From Chloroflexota bacterium (GTDB lineage Bacteria; Chloroflexota; Anaerolineae; Anaerolineales; DRMV01), in the NCBI GenBank assembly GCA_011322445.1, contig DRMV01000008.1, positions 62,001 through 126,000 on the forward strand: a DNA stretch of 64,000 bases, in the 5' to 3' direction. A program made the translations under genes and the position numbers. The notes under the pieces were generated by a model. It was not told the origin of the DNA. It saw only the letters and a program-made list of their open reading frames with translations, and ran no database searches. Positions 38,008-47,269 of the stretch are shown piece by piece; position 1 is the first letter of the stretch; every line of letters begins with the position of its first letter.

Positions 38008-38892
38008 ATGGCGGCAAACTGGAAGGTGGCCGACAGCAAGGCGGGCGTGTTGACGCTGCGCCTGACCGACGGGAAGGCCGGGTCGGTGTGGCGGTTCCTG
38101 CTGGTTTCGGACGCGCACCTGGACAGTATCCGCTGCAACCGGGAGCAGTTTTTTGCCGATATGGAGCGGGCTAAAGCCCTGGGTGCAGTGGTGCTGTTCA
38201 ACGGCGACATTTTTGACGCCATGCAGGGGCGGGCTGACCCGCGGCGGAGCATGGACGACCTGCGGGAAGAGTACCGCCGTGACGACTACTATGACTTCGT
38301 GGTGGAGGATGTGGCGCAATTGCTGGCTCCGTATGCGGGGCAGATTGCCTTAGTAGGGCAGGGCAACCACGAGAGCAAGGTGCGGCAGTACCAGGGCACC
38401 GATTTGGTGCAACGGCTGGTGTATGCGCTGCGGAAGGAGCACAACAGCCCGGCGCAGCCTGGCGGTTACAAGGGCTGGGTGCGGCTGCAGGTGGAGCGGG
38501 CAGACGGGCGGATGGTGGACACGGCGGTGATCCGTTACGCCCACAGCGCAGGCGGCGGGAATGCGCCGGTGACGCGAGGCACGATTCAGACCAACCGGCA
38601 GGCGGTGTATATCGTGGATGCGGATGTGGTCTGGAACGGGCACAACCACCAGGGCTATCTGCTGCCAATTGCCCGCGAGCGGTTGAGCACGCGGGGCGTG
38701 GTGTACCGGGATGTAGTGTGGTTCGTGCGCACGCCCGGCTATAAGGACGAGTTCGTGAAGGCGACGACGGGCTGGGCGGTGGAGCGAGGCGGCGGGCCGA
38801 CGCCGTTGGGTTCGGCGCTGCTGACGGTGCGGCTGGAGCGGGAGCGTTCCAGGTGGGTGTTGCGGACGGATGTGGAGATGTGGGTGAGGTGA
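38008..38892 (+). CDS. Calcineurin-like metallophosphoesterase
   Basis: The 294-aa protein shows the five family motifs in order: LLVSDAHLDS, LFNGDIFDAM, GQGNHESKVRQ, a His region IRYAHSAGGG and NGHNHQGYLL. The residues bind two metals. In a phage the substrate could be nucleic acid or a nucleotide. It sits between lysis and packaging genes, an odd place. A GTG two codons upstream (38002) overlaps the previous stop and is an alternative start. Confidence 0.82.
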   Translation: MAANWKVADSKAGVLTLRLTDGKAGSVWRFLLVSDAHLDSIRCNREQFFADMERAKALGAVVLFNGDIFDAMQGRADPRRSMDDLREEYRRDDYYDFVVEDVAQLLAPYAGQIALVGQGNHESKVRQYQGTDLVQRLVYALRKEHNSPAQPGGYKGWVRLQVERADGRMVDTAVIRYAHSAGGGNAPVTRGTIQTNRQAVYIVDADVVWNGHNHQGYLLPIARERLSTRGVVYRDVVWFVRTPGYKDEFVKATTGWAVERGGGPTPLGSALLTVRLERERSRWVLRTDVEMWVR

Positions 38893-39015
38893 GCAGGGTG
38901 CAGGGTGCAAGTTGCAGGATGCAAGTTGCAGGGAGCAGTGTGCGGAAGGTTTAGCGAGGTTGAAGGTTGTGCACGCAGGCGAGTTGCGAGTTAGGCATTG
39001 CGAGTTAGGAAGTTA
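38893..39015. repeat. Low-complexity repeat spacer
   Basis: Degenerate tandem words GCAGGGTGCA, GATGCAAGTTGCA and GCGAGTTGCGAGTTAG fill the gap before the terminase genes. The same GCGAGTTGCGA word appears before other phage genes. Confidence 0.55.
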
Positions 39016-39028
39016 GGAGGTTAGGCGG

Positions 39029-39445
39029 ATGCCTGGCGGGCGGAAGACGAAGTTGAATGATGACCGAATCAAGGCCATCTGCAAGTACGTGGAGGAAGGG
39101 CTCACGTACGAGACTGCCGCGCGCCTGGCGGGGATTGACCCCGCGACCCTGCACCGCTGGCGGCGGGAGGGTGCGCAGGCGAAGCGGGGGCTGAAGAAGA
39201 AACTGGTGGAGGAATTGGAGGTCGCCAACGCGAAGGCCCAGCGGAAGCTGGTGCGGCAGGTGAAGAAGGAGAAGGGCGGGGCGAAGTGGATTTTGGAGCG
39301 GCGGTGGCCGAAGGATTGGGGCACACGGCTGGATGTGCAGTTCGAGGGCCAGCCGTTGCAACGTGTGGTGCTGGATCTTTCTCAGGTGCCAGAGGAGCAG
39401 TTGCGTCGATTTCTGGCAACCGCATTTGCGGAGGTGCAGAAGTGA
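39029..39445 (+). CDS. Terminase small subunit
   Basis: The 138-aa basic protein has an N-terminal helix-turn-helix (LTYETAARLAGIDPATLHRW) that would read the packaging site. A Lys-rich helical middle (KRGLKKKLVEELEVANAKAQ) and a C-terminal tail to contact the large subunit follow. Ribosome site TTAGGAGGTTAGGCGG is strong. Its stop overlaps the large-subunit GTG. Confidence 0.8.
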   Translation: MPGGRKTKLNDDRIKAICKYVEEGLTYETAARLAGIDPATLHRWRREGAQAKRGLKKKLVEELEVANAKAQRKLVRQVKKEKGGAKWILERRWPKDWGTRLDVQFEGQPLQRVVLDLSQVPEEQLRRFLATAFAEVQK

Positions 39446-40893
39446 ACGCCCCTATTGCCCCTAACTGGCGCACTTTGCGGCAATTGCCGCCCCAGGCTGC
39501 AGTTGCGGCGATGGAATTGGCGCGTCGGCATGTGGGCGACTTCGCTTCGTTTACGTGGGCTGATGTGCATCGCCCACTGCTGATGACGCCCTTCCACCGC
39601 AAACTTGCCGAGATTCTGGAACAGGCGGCAGAACGGCGGCAAAACATCATACTGAGCACGCCGCCGCAGCATGGCAAGAGTACCTTCGTTTCCGTGGCGT
39701 TCCCGGCGTGGTGGCTGGGGCGTCATCCGGGCGATTCGGTGATTTTGACTTCGTACGCTGCGTCATTGGCGTACCGCAACAGCCGGGCGGTGCGGGATGT
39801 GGTGGAGGGCGCGGCGTTCCGGGTGCTATACCCCGATGTGGGCACCGACCCAGCCTCGCGGGCAGTCGATGCGTGGAAACTGGCCCCACCACACACGGGG
39901 CAGGTTGTGGCTGCAGGTGTGGGCGGCCCCATTACGGGGCACGGTGCCGAGTTGGGTATTATCGACGACCCATTCGAGAACTGGATGCAGGCGCAGTCCA
40001 AAACCTACCGCGACCGCGTGTGGGACTGGTTCAAGGGCACTTTCCGCACGCGCATTCACGAAAACGGCGTGATGGTGCTGATTTCTACCCGCTGGCACCC
40101 TGACGACTTGATTGGGCGATTGCTGAAGCATCAGCCGGAGCGGTGGGTTTATTACAACTTCCAAGCTGTGTACGAGGGAAATTGCGGGCGTGACGACCCG
40201 TTGGGCCGCAAAATAGGCGAGCCGTTGGCGCCAGCGCTGTATTCCCTCGAGGCTTTACGGAGCATTGAAGAGGATGTTGGCCCACGTGTGTGGGAAGCGG
40301 AATACCAGGGATGCCCGATGAGCGTTTCGGAAGTGCTGCTGGATGTTTCCAAACTGCAGATAGAGGACGATGTGCCAGATAACGTGAAGATGCGCTATGC
40401 CGTGCGCTATTGGGACCTGGCAGCGAGCGACGCGCCGGGGTCGTCGTATACCACGGGGTTGAAACTGGGCGTGGACGAGCGCGGCGAGTGGTGGGTGCTG
40501 GATATTGCCCGCACGCGCTCGCTGTGGCCGCAGACGCGCGAGATGGCACGGCAAACGCTGCTGAAGGACGGCCCCAGCGTGGTGCAGGGTATTGAGAACG
40601 TAGGCTTCCAGCGGGCCGCTTACGACGACCTGCGGTCGCTGGCGCCGGAAGGATACAAGATTCGCAGGGTGAAGGTCGTTGGCGACAAGGCATCGCGGAC
40701 GGTGTATTTTTCGGGGCCGTTGGCGGCAGGGAAGATCCATGTACTGCGAAGACCGTGGACGCAGGCGTTTCTGGACGAGTTACGTGAGTTCCCGCATGGA
40801 GCGAACGATGACCAAGTGGATGCGCTTTCGGGAGCGGCGTATATGTTACGGCGGCAAACGCCCCAAAAGGCACGCAGCCGCTCATGGGCATGA
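39442..40893 (+). CDS. Terminase large subunit
   Basis: The 483-aa packaging motor has an N-terminal ATPase with Walker A-like STPPQHGKST (about residue 70) and Walker B ELGIIDDPFEN. The RNase-H-like nuclease follows with acidic motifs YWDLAASDAPG and NDDQVDALSG. It translocates and cuts DNA into procapsids. GTG start inside the small-subunit stop is preferred; an in-frame extension to 39286 overlaps terS. Confidence 0.93.
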   Translation: MNAPIAPNWRTLRQLPPQAAVAAMELARRHVGDFASFTWADVHRPLLMTPFHRKLAEILEQAAERRQNIILSTPPQHGKSTFVSVAFPAWWLGRHPGDSVILTSYAASLAYRNSRAVRDVVEGAAFRVLYPDVGTDPASRAVDAWKLAPPHTGQVVAAGVGGPITGHGAELGIIDDPFENWMQAQSKTYRDRVWDWFKGTFRTRIHENGVMVLISTRWHPDDLIGRLLKHQPERWVYYNFQAVYEGNCGRDDPLGRKIGEPLAPALYSLEALRSIEEDVGPRVWEAEYQGCPMSVSEVLLDVSKLQIEDDVPDNVKMRYAVRYWDLAASDAPGSSYTTGLKLGVDERGEWWVLDIARTRSLWPQTREMARQTLLKDGPSVVQGIENVGFQRAAYDDLRSLAPEGYKIRRVKVVGDKASRTVYFSGPLAAGKIHVLRRPWTQAFLDELREFPHGANDDQVDALSGAAYMLRRQTPQKARSRSWA

Positions 40894-40907
40894 TGGAGGA
40901 CTTGAGG

Positions 40908-42278
40908 ATGGCAGACACAATGGCGCTTCTTGACCGTGCTGTAGCCGCCCTGCGAACTCAGGGGCGGAGGCAGCGGGCATATTGGGAATACTACGAGGGT
41001 GACCAGCCATTGCTCTACGTCACCGAATCGGTGCGCAACTATTTCCGCTCACGGGCGCGAAGCCAGTTGCGGTTTGTGGAGAACTGGGTTTCTGTGGTGG
41101 TGGCTTCGGTGCTGGAACGCATCCACCTGCAGGCGTTGCACCACACCAACCCCAAGGTAGACGCGGTGCTGCAGCGCTTGCTGGCAGAGGGCGATGTTGT
41201 GGGGCTTTCCTATGATGTGCACGAGCAGGCGCTGGCCACAGGTGAGGCGTATCTCATTGTATGGCCTTCCCTGACGGATATGCAGCAGCGGATGCCCAGG
41301 CCGTTCTTCCAGGTTCCCGGCAGCGTCGTGGCGCTGGTTGACAATGAGGATGCAACTCGCATGGTTGCAGCAGCGAAGTGGTGGAAAGATAGCGAAGGGT
41401 TCGTGCGGCTTACGCTTTACACGCCAGAGGCGCTGTACCGCTATCGCAGTCGGGCCAGGGCTGCAGGGAGCGATTCGGGCGAGGACATTACCGACGCGAG
41501 GGCATTCGCACCTTATGGCACCGAGACAGCCCCGGCAGTGGAAGCCAATCCGACCGGGCGGTTGCCAGTGGTGCGGTTTCAGACCCACAAGGCGGCGGCA
41601 ACGCCGGAGTATCTGAAAGCAGCGCCAGCGCAAGACATGCTGAACAAGACGCTGGCTGACCAAATGGTGACTGGCGAATGGGGTGCGTTCCCGCAGCGGT
41701 ATATCGTGACGAATGCTGACCTCTCGCAGTTGGAGAGCAAGCCTGCCGGGTTGTGGGAGATACCGGCGGGCGTCGAGGGCGTCGAGCCCACGAAAGTTGG
41801 GCAGTTCGACCCCGCAGATTTGAGCAATTACACGAAGGTAATTGAGCATTTCGTAGCGGCAATTGCAGCAATCAGCCGTGTGCCTTCCTACTACCTGCGA
41901 GCGGGCGGGGAGACGCCCTCGGGTGAAGCGTTGCGGTTGATGGATTCGGTTTTAGTGCACCGAGCGAAGGCGCGGATGGCAGCGTTTGCGCCCGCATGGA
42001 AACAAGTGGCGCGGTTGATGCTGGCGTTTGAGGGCGTACAGGCTGACCTGGCCGATTTGCAGGTTGAATTTGCTGACCCCGCCGTGACATTCCCCGACAA
42101 GGTGGCCGATGCGCGGGCGAAGAACCGGCAGGCCGGGATGCCATTGACCTCCATTTTGCGGGAGGAGGGCAAGCCTGAGGCATTCATCAGGCAGGTGCAA
42201 GACGACCTGTTGGAAGAGCGACAAGAAGCGAGCCTCGAAGCCGGGCTGGCGCAGTTACTGGCCGGGCGAGCGGAGTGA
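40908..42278 (+). CDS. Portal protein (SPP1 gp6-like)
   Basis: The 456-aa protein matches portals: EYYEGDQPLLYVTESVRNYF at the start, a middle with FVENWVSVVVASVLERIHLQ, YLKAAPAQDMLNKTLADQMV and YYLRAGGETPSGEALRLMDS. The dodecameric portal is the DNA gate and packaging nucleator. ATG at 40908 has GGAGGA at 7 bp; an upstream ATG at 40884 is an alternative. Confidence 0.88.
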   Translation: MADTMALLDRAVAALRTQGRRQRAYWEYYEGDQPLLYVTESVRNYFRSRARSQLRFVENWVSVVVASVLERIHLQALHHTNPKVDAVLQRLLAEGDVVGLSYDVHEQALATGEAYLIVWPSLTDMQQRMPRPFFQVPGSVVALVDNEDATRMVAAAKWWKDSEGFVRLTLYTPEALYRYRSRARAAGSDSGEDITDARAFAPYGTETAPAVEANPTGRLPVVRFQTHKAAATPEYLKAAPAQDMLNKTLADQMVTGEWGAFPQRYIVTNADLSQLESKPAGLWEIPAGVEGVEPTKVGQFDPADLSNYTKVIEHFVAAIAAISRVPSYYLRAGGETPSGEALRLMDSVLVHRAKARMAAFAPAWKQVARLMLAFEGVQADLADLQVEFADPAVTFPDKVADARAKNRQAGMPLTSILREEGKPEAFIRQVQDDLLEERQEASLEAGLAQLLAGRAE

Positions 42279-42283
42279 GTGCG

Positions 42284-43183
42284 ATGTCTGATTTGGCTAA
42301 TTTGCTCAAGGTTTTCAAACGCACCCACGGGGCTATTGTCACGGACTCCGAGAACACCGAGGATGCGTTGCTGAAACTGCTGTATGAGGTGATGCGGACG
42401 CACTCGGTACATTCGGTGGTGGATGCGTTTGCGCGCAACCCGCAGCGGTACGCGGGCGATCTGCGAAATGTGCTTCGCGAGGTGCAGGCGGCGTACATCC
42501 CTGCCTCGGAAGAGGTGGTCAAAGTTTCGTGCGAGAAGGCCGCGGAGCACCACACGACATGGCTCAAGTTTCTGGCGGCGGCGTTTGGCGTGGAACTGGC
42601 GCTGCAGGCGCTGGATGCCAATGAGCTGTTCAGTCAATACTCAGCAGCAGCGCACGGGCTACCTGATGCGGCAATGGCGGTCAGCGTGGAAGCACTCAAT
42701 GGGGAGGCGCCGACGGCCATTCGGTCGTTCGTGATGCGAACGATGGCAAAGTTGGGGCTTTCCAGCCGCACGGCATACCGCACGATTTTGATGGAGACCC
42801 TGCGCAAGTCTAACCTGCGGGCTTACAGGCACATCCCCGGCATCAAGGGGTACCGGCGGGTGGCTTCCAAATCGCCGCGCACATGCGCAGCGTGCATTGC
42901 ACTGGACGGGAAGTTCTACGAGACCGATGTGTTGATGGAAGAACACCCGAACGGGCGGTGCCAGTTGGTGCCGGTGACGGAGGCCTACGACCCGCAATGG
43001 GAGCCTGCCTGGAAGTGGCTGGAAAGCCAGCCGGAGGACGTGCAGCGCAAGGTGTTGGGGCCTTCGCGCCTGGCGGCGTTGAAGTGCGGCGACCTGTCGT
43101 GGAGCGACATGGCGGTGACGCAAGTTGCTGACGATGGGCGTGTGAGTTTATCGGTCGTACGCGTCCGAGATATTGGGCGCTGA
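42284..43183 (+). CDS. Head morphogenesis (minor head) protein, Mu F/SPP1 gp7-like
   Basis: The 299-aa protein ends with the typical Cys/His segment SPRTCAACIALDGKFYETDV then EEHPNGRCQLVPV, which defines the family. Such proteins bind the portal and enter the head in a few copies. The N-terminus is helical. A GTG at 42275 overlapping the portal stop is an alternative start. Confidence 0.85.
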   Translation: MSDLANLLKVFKRTHGAIVTDSENTEDALLKLLYEVMRTHSVHSVVDAFARNPQRYAGDLRNVLREVQAAYIPASEEVVKVSCEKAAEHHTTWLKFLAAAFGVELALQALDANELFSQYSAAAHGLPDAAMAVSVEALNGEAPTAIRSFVMRTMAKLGLSSRTAYRTILMETLRKSNLRAYRHIPGIKGYRRVASKSPRTCAACIALDGKFYETDVLMEEHPNGRCQLVPVTEAYDPQWEPAWKWLESQPEDVQRKVLGPSRLAALKCGDLSWSDMAVTQVADDGRVSLSVVRVRDIGR

Positions 43184-43206
43184 CACAAATTCCTGGAGGT
43201 GGCGAG

Positions 43207-43752
43207 ATGCCTGAGAACACGAATGATGCTGGCAACCAGACCGAGACGGGCGGCGGTCAGCAGACTGTAAACGCAGAATCTTTCGAAGCGTGGCTGGAAG
43301 CGCAGCCGGAGGAAGTACGCGCGCTCTATGATGCGCACATTCAGCGCCTGAAGGGTGCGCTGAACAGCGAACGCGAGATGCGTTCCCGACTGGAGAAGCA
43401 GTTGAAGCGCATTGCGAAGGGCGAGGAAATTCCTGATGCTGTGCGGCAGCAAATCGAGGAGCTCACGACGAAGCTCTCTGCAGCGTCGCGGCGCGCGGCT
43501 TTTATGGCCAAGGCCACAGAGCACGGTGCGATGTATCCTGACCTGCTCTACGCGGCGGTGGCAGAGAAACTTCAGGATGATGCAGACCTCAGCGACCCAA
43601 CATTGTGGGAGGGGTTGCGGAAGAAATATCCGCCGCTGTTCCGCCCAGCCAGCGGCGTGGTCAGCAATGGCGACGCCGGTGCCGGTGGTGACGAACCTCC
43701 CGCTCCAAAAAAGTCTTTTGACGACGTGATTCGCAAACTTGCCCGCGGATAA
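43207..43752 (+). CDS. Capsid scaffolding protein
   Basis: The 181-aa acidic protein is largely a coiled coil (LKGALNSEREMRSRLEKQLK) with a Pro/Gly spacer and a basic helix at the end (KKSFDDVIRKLARG), the usual capsid-binding tail. It sits directly before the capsid gene. Ribosome site GGAGGTGGCG. Confidence 0.82.
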   Translation: MPENTNDAGNQTETGGGQQTVNAESFEAWLEAQPEEVRALYDAHIQRLKGALNSEREMRSRLEKQLKRIAKGEEIPDAVRQQIEELTTKLSAASRRAAFMAKATEHGAMYPDLLYAAVAEKLQDDADLSDPTLWEGLRKKYPPLFRPASGVVSNGDAGAGGDEPPAPKKSFDDVIRKLARG

Positions 43753-43785
43753 CGGGCAAAAGGCCAATTTTCAAGGAGGTTGATC

Positions 43786-44778
43786 ATGGCCTATAACGAT
43801 GCTATTACCCGTACCGATGCCGATGCGCTCATTGAAGAGAGCGTGGCAAACCAGATTTTCGAGAGCATGGCGACCGATTCCATGATTATGCGGCTGGGCA
43901 CCCGCCTGGCTGACATGCCTGCCCATGTGCACCGTCTGCCGGTGCTTTCGCTGCTGCCGACCGCCTATTTCGTGAATGGCGACTCTGGCCTGAAGCAGAC
44001 GACCAAGATGGCGTGGGAGAACAAGTACATCACCGCCGAAGAGATTGCTGCCATCATCCCGATTCCCGAAGCGGTCATCGACGACGCCAGTTACCCGATT
44101 TGGGACCAGGTGCGCCCGCAAGTGGCGGCAGCACTGGCCCGCGTGTTCGACAGCGCGGTGCTGTTTGGCGTGAACGCTCCCTCGACCTGGCCGGGCGGCC
44201 TGTTCCAGGGCACGGTTGACACCAGCCACGTGGTGAACCTCGGTGACATCACCACCGACCCGAAACTGTATACCGCCATTTTCGACGAAGGCGGCGTGCT
44301 GGCAAAGGTGGAAGACAGCGGCTATCTGGTCTCCGGGCACATTGGGGCAATCTCGCTGCGGGCAAAGCTGCGCGGCCTGCGCGACACCAACGGCAACCCG
44401 CTCTTCGTGCGGGCGATGCAGGAAGGTACGCGCTATGAGTTGGACGGTGAACCTATTGAGTTCCCGCGCAACGGCGCGTGGCTCACTTCGCTGACTTACA
44501 GCGGCAACACCTACACCAACCCGCTGCTAATTTCCGGCGATTTCACGCAATTGGTGTGGTCGTTCCGCCAGGGTTTGCGCTGGAAACTGCTTGACCAAGC
44601 CGTGATTCAGGACGGCAGCGGCAACATCATCTACAACCTGGCACAACAGGACATGGTTGCGCTGCGCGTGACCGTTCGGCTGGGCTGGCAGTTGCCGAAC
44701 CCGGTGAATCCCGTGGACGGCAGCGCGAACCGCTACCCGTTTGCGGCGCTGGCTGAGTCTGTGGCTGCTGCTGCGTAG
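43786..44778 (+). CDS. Major capsid protein (HK97 fold)
   Basis: The 330-aa protein has HK97-fold traits: a long N-terminal helix (DADALIEESVANQIFESMAT), SLLPTAYFVNGDSGLKQTTK, the spine helix VRPQVAAALARVFDSAVLFG and a late KLLDQAVIQDGSGNIIYNLA region. A very strong site (AAGGAGGT) fits high expression. No separate protease gene is seen, so maturation may not need cleavage, or the scaffold is simply released. Confidence 0.88.
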   Translation: MAYNDAITRTDADALIEESVANQIFESMATDSMIMRLGTRLADMPAHVHRLPVLSLLPTAYFVNGDSGLKQTTKMAWENKYITAEEIAAIIPIPEAVIDDASYPIWDQVRPQVAAALARVFDSAVLFGVNAPSTWPGGLFQGTVDTSHVVNLGDITTDPKLYTAIFDEGGVLAKVEDSGYLVSGHIGAISLRAKLRGLRDTNGNPLFVRAMQEGTRYELDGEPIEFPRNGAWLTSLTYSGNTYTNPLLISGDFTQLVWSFRQGLRWKLLDQAVIQDGSGNIIYNLAQQDMVALRVTVRLGWQLPNPVNPVDGSANRYPFAALAESVAAAA

Positions 44779-44807
44779 ACGTTTTGAAACGAGTTGAGAG
44801 GTGAGAC

Positions 44808-45221
44808 GTGGCCGACTGGACTGTTTCTGCTGATGACCTGGCCGCTGTGCGGCGGATGGTCGGGGAGCCCGACGATGTGGCTCCCTGGACGGATGACGTG
44901 CTTACGGGCATCATTGCGGGCTACCCCCTGCGGGACAGCAGCAACCATGAGCCGGGCGATGATGCGTGGGTGCCGACATTTGACTTGAACGCGGCAGCGG
45001 CAGAGGTGTGGGAACAAAAAGCGGCTGCGCTCACCTCTCAATATGATGCAACGGTGGACGGGACAACGGCGCGCAGGTCGCAGAAGTTCACCCACGCGCT
45101 GCGGATGGCGCAGTACTACCGAGCGCGGCGTAGTGCAAGGGTGACAGCCGTGACCACCGTGGGCGATGCAGCCACAGTGACGCCGGAGGAGGTAGGCGCA
45201 AGTGACGACGCTGATGCCTGA
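44808..45221 (+). CDS. Head-tail connector protein
   Basis: The 137-aa helical acidic protein begins MADWTVSADDLAAVRRMVGE and contains VWEQKAAALTSQYDATVDGT, the pattern of gp6/gp15-like adaptors. GTG start. Overlaps the next gene by 20 bp. Position after the capsid gene supports the call. Confidence 0.68.
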   Translation: MADWTVSADDLAAVRRMVGEPDDVAPWTDDVLTGIIAGYPLRDSSNHEPGDDAWVPTFDLNAAAAEVWEQKAAALTSQYDATVDGTTARRSQKFTHALRMAQYYRARRSARVTAVTTVGDAATVTPEEVGASDDADA

Positions 45222-45618
45222 GAACGAGCGCACCGACCTGAAGAGCAGTGTGACCGACCTGTGGCCGTTTGTGTGTGATGTGTATGCGGCCAGCGTGGCC
45301 GATGATGCCAATGGCGGCGCGGGCATTACCTACCCCGAAAAGCTGGAACGCGTGCCATGCTCAGTATTGACCGGGCGGGCGCGAGAGAACAATGCAAGCA
45401 CCGGCGGCGGGTCCGCTGTAGCCGTGCGTCAGGTGCGGGTGCGGCTGCCGGAGACCATGCTGGGGCTGGCGCCGCGTTCCCGCATTGTCGTGCGCCGTGA
45501 GGACGGCACGATGGTGACGACCTACGAAACACGCAGCGTACCCGTTCCTGGTGTGCTTTCGGTCTCGGTGGATGTGATGGATACTTCGGAGGCGTATCCA
45601 GATGGGTACACGTACTGA
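45202..45618 (+). CDS. Head closure (stopper) protein
   Basis: The 138-aa beta-rich protein (YPEKLERVPCSVLTGRAREN, VRQVRVRLPETMLGLAPRSR) fits the SPP1 gp16-like stopper that seals the DNA channel. GTG at 45202 with GGAGGAGGT upstream. Assigned mainly by order. Confidence 0.62.
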   Translation: MTTLMPENERTDLKSSVTDLWPFVCDVYAASVADDANGGAGITYPEKLERVPCSVLTGRARENNASTGGGSAVAVRQVRVRLPETMLGLAPRSRIVVRREDGTMVTTYETRSVPVPGVLSVSVDVMDTSEAYPDGYTY

Positions 45619-46048
45619 AGTGGACTTGAGCGAGTTTGAGGAACTGGTTGCGGCGTTACGCGGTGCAATGCCGAAAGCGGCGCATGGTGCTCTGCTGGGC
45701 GCGGCGGCTATTCCCGTTGGCGAAATTAAGTTGCGGATGGCGGCGGCCAAGCATGGGCGGCGTTACGGCGACCACATTGCTTCAGCGCCAGGGGAAGCAC
45801 CGGCCATAGACATTGGCGAACTGGCGGGCAGCGTGCGCGTGCTGGGGGGCGCTCACAGCCCCATTGAGGCATGGGTCGAGTTTGGCTCAGATGTGCCACA
45901 CGCGGTCTATACAGAGATGGGCACCTCGCGAATGGCGCCGCGCCCGTGGCTGGTTTCCACCACGATGGAGATGGAGGTGCGGCGGGCTATCAACCGCGCG
46001 TTTGCGCAGTCATTGCGGGCGCTTTTGCGCAGGTTTGGAGGCCAGTGA
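45602..46048 (+). CDS. HK97 gp10-like tail-completion protein
   Basis: The 148-aa protein has the gp10 signature near its end (VEFGSDVPHAVYTEMGTSRM then APRPWLVSTTMEME) after a helix FEELVAALRGAMPKAAHGAL. It joins the tail to the neck. Overlaps the gene before by 17 bp and the next by one base. Confidence 0.85.
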   Translation: MGTRTEVDLSEFEELVAALRGAMPKAAHGALLGAAAIPVGEIKLRMAAAKHGRRYGDHIASAPGEAPAIDIGELAGSVRVLGGAHSPIEAWVEFGSDVPHAVYTEMGTSRMAPRPWLVSTTMEMEVRRAINRAFAQSLRALLRRFGGQ

Positions 46049-46434
46049 TGGACTACGCGGGTGTGCTGGCGCAATGGCTGCGGGAACAGGCGGCGCTGCA
46101 AGCGCTGACATCGTGCGTGTATGCGCGGGTGCTGACCGCGGCGGCGCTGCGGAAATCTGACGCTTGCGTGGTGGTCAATGAACGGCCAGAGGTGGATGAG
46201 CCGACCTACGGCGACGCGGCGCTGGTGACGCACGTGGCCTTCGATGTGGATGTGTATGCCAATGATGCCGGGAAACTGGCGCAGATCGTGGATGAGGTGA
46301 CGGCGCTGCTCAACGGGCAAGACGGCGTGGCGGCTTTCCAAGGTTTGTGGCTGACAAGCGCCGATGTGCCAGTTTTCTCGGATGTTTCTTTTCGGTTTCG
46401 TAAGCGCCTGAGTTTTCGGGGCGCACTCAAATGA
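46048..46434 (+). CDS. Tail terminator protein
   Basis: The 128-aa protein has alternating strands and helices (ALVTHVAFDVDVYANDAGKL, IVDEVTALLNGQDGVAAFQG), as in gpU/gp17-like terminators that set tail length end. ATG overlaps the previous stop. Called by order and fold style. Confidence 0.65.
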   Translation: MDYAGVLAQWLREQAALQALTSCVYARVLTAAALRKSDACVVVNERPEVDEPTYGDAALVTHVAFDVDVYANDAGKLAQIVDEVTALLNGQDGVAAFQGLWLTSADVPVFSDVSFRFRKRLSFRGALK

Positions 46435-46455
46435 TGCAGACTGGAGGTTTTGACC

Positions 46456-46875
46456 ATGACTGCGACTTATGCAACGATTCTCTCTGTGCAGGATGCCAAT
46501 GATGCCAACACCTGGGTGCCCATTGCCAAGGTGCGCGACCTGAAAGGGCCAGGCTTGAAAGTGGACACCGAGGAAGTGACCACCAATGATTCCGGCGGCT
46601 GGAAGGAATACGAAGCCACGCTCATCGACGGCGGCGAGGTTTCGTTTGAACTGGAATATGACCCGGCGCTGGACACCCATAAGGGCAGCGGCGCGAATTC
46701 CATCCCCGGGATTCTGCTGGCCCGCGTCAAGCGCAATTTCAAGATCACTTTCCCCGATGCCAGCGAAATTGCGTTCGCTGCGCTGGTGACGGAGTTTGAG
46801 CCGGACGCGCCTACGGGCGGCACGCGGAAGGCTTCGGTGAAGATGCAGGTCAGCGGCGCGGTGGCTCTGCCGTGA
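46456..46875 (+). CDS. Major tail (tube) protein
   Basis: The 139-aa protein is beta-rich with the tube-protein pattern VRDLKGPGLKVDTEEVTTND, GGEVSFELEYDPALDTHKGS and FAALVTEFEPDAPTGGTRKA. It polymerises around the tape measure. Ribosome site GGAGG at 10 bp. Confidence 0.82.
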   Translation: MTATYATILSVQDANDANTWVPIAKVRDLKGPGLKVDTEEVTTNDSGGWKEYEATLIDGGEVSFELEYDPALDTHKGSGANSIPGILLARVKRNFKITFPDASEIAFAALVTEFEPDAPTGGTRKASVKMQVSGAVALP

Positions 46876-46885
46876 GGAGGCTCTG

Positions 46886-47269
46886 ATGGCTGAAGACGCA
46901 AAAAAGCAGATGAAGGTGCTTTCGCGGGACGACATTCGTGCGCTGGATGACAGCGTGCGGGTGCCGGTGGAAATTCCGGAGTGGGGCGGCGTGGTGTATG
47001 TGCGTTCGATGACCGCGCTGGAACGCGACCGGTTCGAGGCTTCGCTGATTGAGATGCGCAAGGGAAAGCAACGGCTGAACCTGGACAATGCACGCGCCCG
47101 GCTGGCCGTGATGGTGTGCGTGGACGAAAACGGTAAGCCGCTCTTCCAGCAGAGCGACGTGGGCTGGCTGGCGGCCAAGAACGCCGCAGCGTTGGACCGC
47201 ATTTTCGAAGTGGCCAGTGATTTGAGCCGCCTCAGCGCAGATGATGTCGAGGAACTGACAAAAAACTAA
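46886..47269 (+). CDS. Tail assembly chaperone, short (G-like) form
   Basis: The 127-aa protein (SRDDIRALDDSVRVPVEIPE, SAALERDRFE-type segment SMTALERDRFEASLIEMRKG) ends at a stop directly after a perfect -1 slippery heptamer. It is the in-frame product; a fraction of ribosomes shift to make a fusion with the next frame. The role is to coat the tape measure before tube assembly. Confidence 0.85.
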   Translation: MAEDAKKQMKVLSRDDIRALDDSVRVPVEIPEWGGVVYVRSMTALERDRFEASLIEMRKGKQRLNLDNARARLAVMVCVDENGKPLFQQSDVGWLAAKNAAALDRIFEVASDLSRLSADDVEELTKN

